From Pseudomonadota bacterium (lineage in GTDB: Bacteria > Myxococcota_A > UBA796 > SXON01): DNA of 64,000 nucleotides. The translations under genes were made by a program, and so were the position numbers. The DNA lies in the NCBI GenBank assembly GCA_005778355.1, contig SXON01000006.1, forward strand, positions 1-64,000, given 5' to 3'. Of this stretch, positions 8,668 through 15,487 are shown one piece after another. The notes under the pieces were generated by a model, which was given only the letters and a program-made list of their open reading frames with translations, was not told where the DNA came from and made no database searches. The stretch's first letter is position 1, and each line of letters begins with the position of its first letter.

Positions 8668-10560
8668 TCACTTTGCGGATCGTTCGATGCGGATGGTGCG
8701 GGTGCCCGGGTCGATCTCGGAGAATTCGAGACCGTCGCCGGGTCGGTTGAACTGCTGGGGCTTGGGCATGGGTTCGAGGCGACCCGCGCCGAGGCGCCAG
8801 CCGCGGGTGAGAGGCAAGAGGACGAAGGCACAGGCCGCCGGTGAACCCGCGCCGGGGCGCAGCTCGGCCACCGCGCCCACCTTCGAGCCGCGAAGCCGCA
8901 GCTCCTCGCCGTGCCGGACAATGTACAACGGTCGCCGTGAAAAACGCGCCCAGTTGGTGTGGAGCAGGGCGGCGCGGTCGTTGCCGACTTTCAGCGCGGG
9001 ATGAAACTTGGGCCGGGTGAACCACGCGGTCAGGACCGCCAGCCCAGCCAGACCGGACAGCCACGCCCCGAGGTGCGGCCGCCAGGACACGCGCCCGGGG
9101 ATCGACACGCAGCCCCGCGCGTCGGCCTGTCCCGAGCAGTCGGCGCAGCTCACCGCGAGTCCCGGCGACGACGCACACACGCGCAGGCCGAGCTCCCCGG
9201 TCGCGACGCCAGGGTCGGCGCCGAGCCAAGTCGAAAGTGTCCACGGCTGCGCGCGGGGGTGCACGCGCAGGTCGATGGGAACAGGCTCGTCCCCGGCAAG
9301 GACCGTCAACTGCCCGCCGCACTGGCCCCCGGCGCAGAGCTCCACGTCGCCGGGGACGGCCACGCCCCCGGCCGTCTCGACGGCGAGGGTGACACTCGCC
9401 GTGCCCTTCCCGCCCGGCGCCGCCACCGCCAGCGGCCGGTCCACCGGTAAAAAAGCGCCAAGGAGGCCGGGCACGAGCTCGGGGATGGGCGCGTCGAGGG
9501 CGCCACTCTGACCGGAGAGCACCACCGAGGCCGCGCGCGTGACATCGAAGCTGGCCGCCGCGCAGCTCGGGCCGGTGGACAAGGGCGAGAACGCCACCCC
9601 CGGCCCAACCGTGGAGAGCGCCGCGCACACGTGCGACGGGCTCGGGGCGAGCAGGTAGCGCCCCTCCGGCAACTCCGCCGGCAAGGTGACGCTTCCCGGC
9701 GCCCAGCGCGCCTGGAAGGGCTGCATCGACGCCGGCGCCGCGCCCTCGACGCGCCAGCCGGGCTCGTCGGTCGCCTCGCCCCTGGGAGAGAGCAGGTGGA
9801 AGGGCACCTCCGGGGCGGAGGCCTCGGCGATGGCCGGGCACGCGGCCAGCTCGGGATTGCCGAGCAAGCGCGGGAAGAAGGTGATCGCAGGCGGCGAGCT
9901 CACCTCGATGCTGTCGCGACGACCCGCGCTGAGGTTGACCACGCCCTGGAGCGGGGCCGTCCACGCGTAGAGATACTCTGGCCCGCCCTGCGACAGTTCG
10001 CCCACGCCGCCCTTCTGCACGGGCCAGATCACGTGCCGCAGGGCCTCCCGATTGCGGTCGAGCCACGCCTTCTCCGCCGCGGTGTCCGGGCAGTTGTCCT
10101 GGCCGTCGGTGAAGACGAGGAAGTCCCAGGCAGCGGCGGCCCGGAGGTCTTGCCCGGTGTCGCTCACCCCCAGCCGGGGCGCGGCGAGCTGGTAGATCGA
10201 CTTGTACAAGCACGTACGTTGCTCGCCGTAGGCGGCCGGGTCGGAAGGAAAGAACTGGTCGAGCGCGAGCTTGGCGTCTCGGGGCGACCCGCCGGGACCC
10301 TTCGTGGGCCAGGTGGCCACGAGCCCCGTGCCGAAGGTGGCCAGCGTGACCGCCACCGCCTGGTCGCCGTAGCCGGCCAGCTTGTCGAGCAGTGCCTCGG
10401 TGCGCGCGCGCGCCGCCTTGATGCCCTCGGGCACCTGCTTCATCGAGCCGCTGCGGTCGACGAGAAGCACCACCTGGTAGCGCTGGTCGAGCGCACTGGC
10501 GTCGCCCGCGCACGGGTCGGCCCCGTGGGCGAGACCGCTGGCCAGGAGGAGGGGGAGCAT
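8668..10560 (-). CDS. Membrane-anchored von Willebrand factor A protein
   Basis: 630 aa, first gene of leftward operon A. Residues 1-14 form a short signal peptide. The vWA domain begins at about residue 27; DRSGS (35-39) and TDG (151-153) supply an intact metal-ion-dependent adhesion site, so the domain should bind Mg2+ and a partner. A beta-rich middle with several Cys pairs follows. One TM helix near residue 495-515, followed by Arg/Lys, leaves a C-terminal domain of about 100 residues on the cytoplasmic side. The gene is 19 nt upstream of the tubulin-like gene, so the two products are likely partners, with extracytoplasmic sensing linked to a cytoplasmic GTPase. It diverges from the CorA-like gene over a 91-bp gap that must carry both promoters. 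Confidence 0.85.
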   Translation of the reverse strand: MLPLLLASGLAHGADPCAGDASALDQRYQVVLLVDRSGSMKQVPEGIKAARARTEALLDKLAGYGDQAVAVTLATFGTGLVATWPTKGPGGSPRDAKLALDQFFPSDPAAYGEQRTCLYKSIYQLAAPRLGVSDTGQDLRAAAAWDFLVFTDGQDNCPDTAAEKAWLDRNREALRHVIWPVQKGGVGELSQGGPEYLYAWTAPLQGVVNLSAGRRDSIEVSSPPAITFFPRLLGNPELAACPAIAEASAPEVPFHLLSPRGEATDEPGWRVEGAAPASMQPFQARWAPGSVTLPAELPEGRYLLAPSPSHVCAALSTVGPGVAFSPLSTGPSCAAASFDVTRAASVVLSGQSGALDAPIPELVPGLLGAFLPVDRPLAVAAPGGKGTASVTLAVETAGGVAVPGDVELCAGGQCGGQLTVLAGDEPVPIDLRVHPRAQPWTLSTWLGADPGVATGELGLRVCASSPGLAVSCADCSGQADARGCVSIPGRVSWRPHLGAWLSGLAGLAVLTAWFTRPKFHPALKVGNDRAALLHTNWARFSRRPLYIVRHGEELRLRGSKVGAVAELRPGAGSPAACAFVLLPLTRGWRLGAGRLEPMPKPQQFNRPGDGLEFSEIDPGTRTIRIERSAK

Positions 10561-10630
10561 GGCGGCGGCATCCTAGGCCCGGGGGCCAGGGCGGGTCAAG
10601 GCGAGGTCTCCGCCCGCGCCTCGTGGTACA

Positions 10631-10643
10631 CCTCCGGCGGAGG
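10631..10643 (+). promoter_or_regulatory. Hairpin overlapping the Shine-Dalgarno of the CorA-like gene
   Basis: CCTCC-GGC-GGAGG is a perfect 5-bp stem with a 3-nt loop. Its right arm is part of the GGAGGAG ribosome-binding site 6-8 nt before the ATG at 10652, so folding would hide the site. A stem this short can occur by chance in GC-rich DNA. Confidence 0.3.
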
Positions 10644-10651
10644 AGCCCACC

Positions 10652-12223
10652 ATGACCGCCTTCGACCGCGCCCGTTCCCTGCTCGTGGTTCGCGCCCGCA
10701 TCAAGTCAGGCGAGGGCCGGTCGAACCAGATCCGCCAGGCGCTACCGGGGATGAAGCTGCCGGGCCAGGCGGCGCCCGCGTGGCGCGAGCTCGGCCCGGA
10801 GGCCGACGACGAGGGCACGCGCGCGGCGATCGACGAGCTCGACGCCGGGCTTGCCGACGTGGTGCGCTACTCGGGGAGTGGTCGCGACGGCAGAGAGAAG
10901 ACGGGATGGGTGGCGCATCGATACCGCCTGACCGACGAGGCCAAGGCGGCGCTCGGGCTGCCCGAGTGGTGGTTCGTAGAGCGCGAGGGTGGTCGCAGCC
11001 TGCAGATGCCTTCGTGGGGGGCGGTGGATGTCATCTTTTTCCCGCTCGAGGTGGCTTTCCTCGTGATCCACCTCGACTGGACGAGCGGAAAGGGCGCCGT
11101 CGACAGCGTCGAGGGTATCTGCAAGGGGCTCGACGAGGCCCGGCACCTGACCATCGCCAACGGCGGGCGCATCCGGGTGGACACTGTCAGCGTGGGCCAG
11201 AAGGCGCCGCCGGCCGCCGTGGAGAAGGCGAACGAAGGCGCGAGGGCGCGTGCCGCCGCCCTCCGCTCGCTTGGCCTCGCGATGACGGCCAGCAACGAGT
11301 TCGACCTGTCCGCCGTCACGCGGCTCTTGCTTGGGGAGCGACCCGGCGGCCCAACGGAAGCAGGCGAGATCGAGTTCCTGTCACACTACGCGTTCTGCGT
11401 GTCGGCGGTTCACCTCGCGGCCCCGGTCGAGCCGGCGTACCGGCGACAGCTCGCGTTCTGCCTTCGCCGGGGCTACGACCCGGACCGGTACCCCGTGGGC
11501 CCGGAGGACCGTCCCGACGAGGTTTTCTGGCCCCGCGCGGGGCGCAACATCGGCGTGGCACGCGAGGGCGTGGCCAGCCTCGGCGATCCAGAGGACTGGG
11601 TAGAGTTTCCCAACCGCTTCGCGACCGTCTACTCGCGCCTCGCCCTCCACGCGCTCGCGGAACGCGCGTCGCTCAGCACGCTAAGTCGACGTATCTCCGC
11701 TATCGCCCATGCGAACTGGGAGGGCGCGGACGCCGAGGCGAACCTTCGGAAAGGTGCCCGCGAGGCCACCCGCTACACGTTGACCATGGTGATGGAAGAC
11801 CCGGGCGGTCTGACTGATCACGCCCACTTCTTCCGCTCCGCCCGCGAAGCGCTCGGTACCCCCGAGCAACTCGAAGAAGTACGGGAGGAGATCCGCGAGC
11901 TCTTGTCCACGGTCGGTGCCGACGCCGACCGGCAACGTGCCGACGAGACCCACGTGCGTGACGAGCGAGAGCGCACCTTCCAGCGCCGCATCAGCAAGGT
12001 GGGCGCCTACGCCTCGGTGGGCGCGGTCGCGACCGGAGTACTCGGGATGAACGCCGCCGACTACCTGGGCACGCTGGCCGCGTTCCTCGACGTTCCCGCG
12101 ACCGTCCTCGCGCCCGCCCTGGTGTTCCTCGTGACCGGGCTCGGCGGATTGTTCGTCCAGCGGCGCCTCACCGCGGGACTCGAGGCCGAGCGGACGGCGC
12201 TCAACGCACCCTCCGATCCGTAG
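10652..12223 (+). CDS. CorA-like protein with C-terminal GMN motif and two TM helices
   Basis: 523 aa, the only rightward gene in the left island. ATG at 10652 follows GGAGGAG. Residues 1-420 are soluble and unassigned; the first 170 contain a compact alpha/beta region rich in Trp/Arg. A long helix near 400-450 leads into GVLGMN (GMN about residue 465-467) and two hydrophobic helices before a short basic tail. A long helix, GMN, then a second TM is the signature end of CorA/ZntB-type Mg2+ channels, although the motif sits within the first hydrophobic segment and canonical CorA is about 320 aa with a different N-terminus. Inference: a pentameric CorA-like pore or anchor with a fused sensor/effector domain. 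The gene ends 8 bp from the radical SAM gene (convergent) and diverges from the vWA gene. Confidence 0.65.
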   Translation: MTAFDRARSLLVVRARIKSGEGRSNQIRQALPGMKLPGQAAPAWRELGPEADDEGTRAAIDELDAGLADVVRYSGSGRDGREKTGWVAHRYRLTDEAKAALGLPEWWFVEREGGRSLQMPSWGAVDVIFFPLEVAFLVIHLDWTSGKGAVDSVEGICKGLDEARHLTIANGGRIRVDTVSVGQKAPPAAVEKANEGARARAAALRSLGLAMTASNEFDLSAVTRLLLGERPGGPTEAGEIEFLSHYAFCVSAVHLAAPVEPAYRRQLAFCLRRGYDPDRYPVGPEDRPDEVFWPRAGRNIGVAREGVASLGDPEDWVEFPNRFATVYSRLALHALAERASLSTLSRRISAIAHANWEGADAEANLRKGAREATRYTLTMVMEDPGGLTDHAHFFRSAREALGTPEQLEEVREEIRELLSTVGADADRQRADETHVRDERERTFQRRISKVGAYASVGAVATGVLGMNAADYLGTLAAFLDVPATVLAPALVFLVTGLGGLFVQRRLTAGLEAERTALNAPSDP

Positions 12224-12231
12224 GCGAGGGT

Positions 12232-12762
12232 CTACCCCACCCCCGTCTCGCTCATCCCCCGCCCGCCAAGCTGCCACTCCACCCGTGACACGCCCTCGAG
12301 ATCGCGCGCGGAGTAGCGCCCGGTGGGAAACAACAGTCGCTGGTTGCTCGATCCGAGCAGCACGCCGGTGGACGGCCTCGACCGGACGTACGGCCCGGCC
12401 ACCACGACATCACAGGCGTCCCTCAGCTCAGCGAAGCCGGAGAGCGCCGCCTCGGTCCGGCCAGTGAACATCACGACGCTGAGCCCGAGCGAACGCGCGT
12501 GACGCGCGAGGGCCAAGGCCACCTCCGGCTGCTCGGTGGGCTCCCCCCCCGACAGCGTGATGCCGTCGATGGCGGGCGCGCGCTCCGACACGAGCGAAAC
12601 CAACGACCCCACGGGCAGCTCGATACGCCCGCCGTGCGCGAGGAACTGCGGGTTCGTGCACCCCGGACACCCAATCGAGCACCCAGTGAACCAGTACACG
12701 TCGCGCAGCCCCGGCCCGTTGGCGCGACTATCGAGCATGATCCGGCCCATCCGCGCCATCAT
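12232..12762 (-). CDS. Small radical SAM protein (NrdG/PflA-like activase type)
   Basis: 176 aa, last gene of operon B. CSIGCPGC gives the CX3CX2C [4Fe-4S]/SAM motif near residues 28-35, and SGGEP further on is the SAM-binding strand. Size and order match minimal activating enzymes such as NrdG and other 4Fe-4S single-cluster proteins. No glycyl-radical partner is encoded nearby, so the usual job is not supported here. ATG at 12762 is directly followed by a second ATG; it overlaps the AAA stop by 4 nt, so it is translationally coupled to the ATPase. It may modify a protein of the AAA/coiled-coil complex, but the substrate is unknown. Confidence 0.8.
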   Translation of the reverse strand: MMARMGRIMLDSRANGPGLRDVYWFTGCSIGCPGCTNPQFLAHGGRIELPVGSLVSLVSERAPAIDGITLSGGEPTEQPEVALALARHARSLGLSVVMFTGRTEAALSGFAELRDACDVVVAGPYVRSRPSTGVLLGSSNQRLLFPTGRYSARDLEGVSRVEWQLGGRGMSETGVG

Positions 12763-14594
12763 GGCGACGGTGCCCGGAAGCGGTCGAAGCGCTCGCACTC
12801 GGCCTCCATGCGAAGGTAGGCCTCGGTGCGCTTGTAGTCGTCGCGGAAGGCCGCGAGGACTTCGGCGAGCAGGTCGCCGTCGAGGGCCCGCTCGCGTCGC
12901 TGCGACCGGCGCGCCGCCTCGGTCACCACCAGTTCGATCTCCGCCCCGACCAGCCCCCGGCGGGCGCACGCGTCACCGAGCTTGTCAAGGTCCGACCTGC
13001 CCACCTGGTGCGCGAAGGCGTGGAGCTTCTGCGCGAGGATCGCGGCGCACTCCACCGCCGTGGGCGGCGTGAACTTGACGATGAGGTCGAAGCGACCGGG
13101 GCGGACCATGGCCGGGTCGATCTGGTCGGGCCGGTTGGTGGCCGCGATCCAGAGCACGTTGCCGCGGTGCTCGGGCTTGGACATGAACTCCAGCAGCTTG
13201 CCGAACACACGTTTGCTGGTCTCGTGACGGCCCTCGCCACGGTTGCCGCCCTCCGACTGGTCGATCTCGTCCATGAACACGATGCAACGGCCGAACGTGG
13301 CGATGAGCTCGAGCGCGCGCGAGAAGTTGCGCTCGGTGCTACCCACCCACATGTCGCGGAAGTCGCCGAGGCGGACGTACTGCACGCCGGCCGCCTTGCA
13401 CCGCGCCGCCAGCGCCGACGCGAGGTAGGACTTGCCGGTTCCCGGCACGCCCACGAATAGCATGCCCATCGGCACGCTCTCGGTGCGCCCCTCGGCCATC
13501 GCCTTCGCCACCCAGGCGAGATCGTCGGCGAGCTCCGCGAGGCGACCCGCCAGCGGCACCTCCTTCGCTTCTTCAACCACCAGCAGGCCCTCGGACTCCG
13601 CGCGCAAGAGCCGCTCGCGCGCGCTCACGGCCGACTCGATCAGCGTCTGTCCCGGGGGCACGGTGAGGAGGCAGGCCTCGAGGCCGGCGAGGTTGAGGCC
13701 CGTGGTCGCCTCCGCGATGGCCGGGATCTCGGCGGCGGACGGGGCCAGGGCGAACAGGCGAGTGGACACGCGCGAGGCCGGCAGGGGGACGGTGTTGAAC
13801 TCGCTGGCGGCGGCCGCCGCGCAGCCGAGGAATCGGCGTCGCTCCTCCCCGGACCGCGGCCGGGGCAACTCGACCATCGCCACCCCGTTGATGCGCTTGC
13901 GCAGCTCCGGGTGCACGTCGTCCGGCGACTCGGCCAGGAGTACCACGAGGCTCGACCAGCCTGCTGGGTACGACCGAGTCCCCCAGCGGAGCACCGTCTC
14001 CACGCGGTTGCTGCTGCGGATAGTGTCGCCCGTCGCGGGGAACAACAGGTCGGCCCGCTCCACGATGACGAGCACCGGGTGCGGCCCGGTGGCCAGCTCG
14101 TCGACCAGCGTGAGGTCGTGTTGCACGCGCTCCTCGTGGTCTCGCGTGCGCTGCGCGCGGCGGTGATCTTCCACCCGGCGCCGGATCTCGGCCGAGGCCT
14201 CCGCCGGGCTCGCCAGCTCCACCCCGGCCGCCGCCGACAGGAGGATCACGTCGTGCGACGGGCCCTCGCCGAATACCAGGCCACAACGCCACAAGTACCC
14301 GAGCACCTGCGGCAGCCGCGCGTAGCCAAGGCCGGGGTGGAAGGCGTAGTCGCGCACGTTGCCGTGCAGGAGGAACACACGCGAGGCTCCAGAGCGCGCC
14401 TCGCGCGCCAGCGCGTCGAGGGCGAGGTCGGAAGCGTAGGGGCCCAGGGCGGCGAGGACGACCGCCTCGAGCGCAGGGTCGCGACCGGCGTACTGGGCGA
14501 GGTAGTCCGGCGTGCCGTAGCTCCAGAGCTCCGGGGCGAGCCCGCCCGGGGCATGGGACGGGTCGAGGCCGGCGGCCAGGGCGAGCGTCTTCAC
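12759..14594 (-). CDS. Ycf46-like AAA+ ATPase with degenerate first and active second AAA domain
   Basis: 611 aa. The start is GTG at 14594, overlapping the previous stop by 4 nt (GTGA). The N-terminal half looks like an AAA module without a Walker A motif. The C-terminal half is a classic AAA domain: GVPGTGKS (Walker A, about residue 380), VFMDEID (Walker B, about 438) and a second region of homology around 490 with RPGRFD, whose Arg residues are candidate arginine fingers. Inactive-then-active AAA order is seen in Ycf46/SpoVK-type ATPases. It should form a ring that remodels protein complexes. Its coupling to three coiled-coil proteins upstream and a radical SAM protein downstream makes those the likely clients or regulators. 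Confidence 0.85.
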   Translation of the reverse strand: MKTLALAAGLDPSHAPGGLAPELWSYGTPDYLAQYAGRDPALEAVVLAALGPYASDLALDALAREARSGASRVFLLHGNVRDYAFHPGLGYARLPQVLGYLWRCGLVFGEGPSHDVILLSAAAGVELASPAEASAEIRRRVEDHRRAQRTRDHEERVQHDLTLVDELATGPHPVLVIVERADLLFPATGDTIRSSNRVETVLRWGTRSYPAGWSSLVVLLAESPDDVHPELRKRINGVAMVELPRPRSGEERRRFLGCAAAAASEFNTVPLPASRVSTRLFALAPSAAEIPAIAEATTGLNLAGLEACLLTVPPGQTLIESAVSARERLLRAESEGLLVVEEAKEVPLAGRLAELADDLAWVAKAMAEGRTESVPMGMLFVGVPGTGKSYLASALAARCKAAGVQYVRLGDFRDMWVGSTERNFSRALELIATFGRCIVFMDEIDQSEGGNRGEGRHETSKRVFGKLLEFMSKPEHRGNVLWIAATNRPDQIDPAMVRPGRFDLIVKFTPPTAVECAAILAQKLHAFAHQVGRSDLDKLGDACARRGLVGAEIELVVTEAARRSQRRERALDGDLLAEVLAAFRDDYKRTEAYLRMEAECERFDRFRAPSP

Positions 14595-15487
14595 GCGCGC
14601 TCCTTCTCGCCGCGGCGGCCGGCCACGCCGGTGCCATCGGGATCGGCCATGCGCACGGTGACGGCGATGCCGCGCTCGCGCAGGCGCTGGACGAGCTGCG
14701 CCACGGTGAGCGAGCAGGCCTCGTCGCCCTCGGGCGACTCGCCGATGAGCACGGCGAGGCGAGCGTCTTCCTTGACCGACTGGAGCTCCCGCGTCCGCGC
14801 GGCCGCGAGGGTGAACAGCCGACCCTCGGCGTCGCGGAACTGCAGCTCCCAGTCCTGTCCCTCCTGCCACGCGCGGGCGATGCTGAGCCCGGCGCGATCC
14901 GCCTCGTCCACCATCGCGTTCACCAGCACCCCTAGCGTGGCGTCGCGGTTCATCGCCGCGAGCACCGCGAGGTTGGCAGCGGCGCTCCGTTCCAGCTCGT
15001 CGAGCGTGGCGGAGGCGCGTTCCAGCGCCGCCCGGGTGGGGGCGAGCACTTGCTGGTCGAACTGGCGCTGGGCGGCCACCGCGCGCTGCATCTCCGCGCT
15101 CGCCTCGCGGAGCACGCCCTGGAGCCGGTCGACCTCGGCGCGGGCTGACTCGGCCGACTCGCGGGCAAGGTCGGCGGCGGCGCCGGCGTGGACGATGGTG
15201 TTGTGAAGGTTGCGGCTCAAGGCTTCGCTCCGGGCTTGAAGGTCTCGCAAGGCGGCGGCGTTGGCCGCCATCTCGCGCTGGGCAGCACCCACGCGAGCGG
15301 CGAGGGCCTGGGACTGTTGCTGGGCCCCGGCCATGGCGGCGCGGGCACGGTCGACGGCCTTCTGGGCGTCGGCGCGAGCCTCGGCGAGCCGGGCCGCCTC
15401 GCGCTCCCGCTCGCGCTGGCGCCGGGCCGCCGCCTGGCGTTCCTCGTCGCTCACCGCGCGCACTTCGAAGTCCTTGCGTCCGCTCAT
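14591..15487 (-). CDS. Coiled-coil protein of the AAA operon
   Basis: 298 aa, family not recognised. Residues 10-60 are Arg/Glu/Ala-rich and highly charged. Heptad-like helices continue to about residue 170 with no membrane segment. The last 120 residues form a small alpha/beta domain ending in a predicted strand and an Arg/Gly/Glu-rich tail. The ATG at 15487 overlaps the previous stop by 4 nt and the gene overlaps the AAA start by 4 nt, so it is made together with the ATPase. It is probably a structural adaptor or substrate. Confidence 0.7.
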   Translation of the reverse strand: MSGRKDFEVRAVSDEERQAAARRQREREREAARLAEARADAQKAVDRARAAMAGAQQQSQALAARVGAAQREMAANAAALRDLQARSEALSRNLHNTIVHAGAAADLARESAESARAEVDRLQGVLREASAEMQRAVAAQRQFDQQVLAPTRAALERASATLDELERSAAANLAVLAAMNRDATLGVLVNAMVDEADRAGLSIARAWQEGQDWELQFRDAEGRLFTLAAARTRELQSVKEDARLAVLIGESPEGDEACSLTVAQLVQRLRERGIAVTVRMADPDGTGVAGRRGEKERA

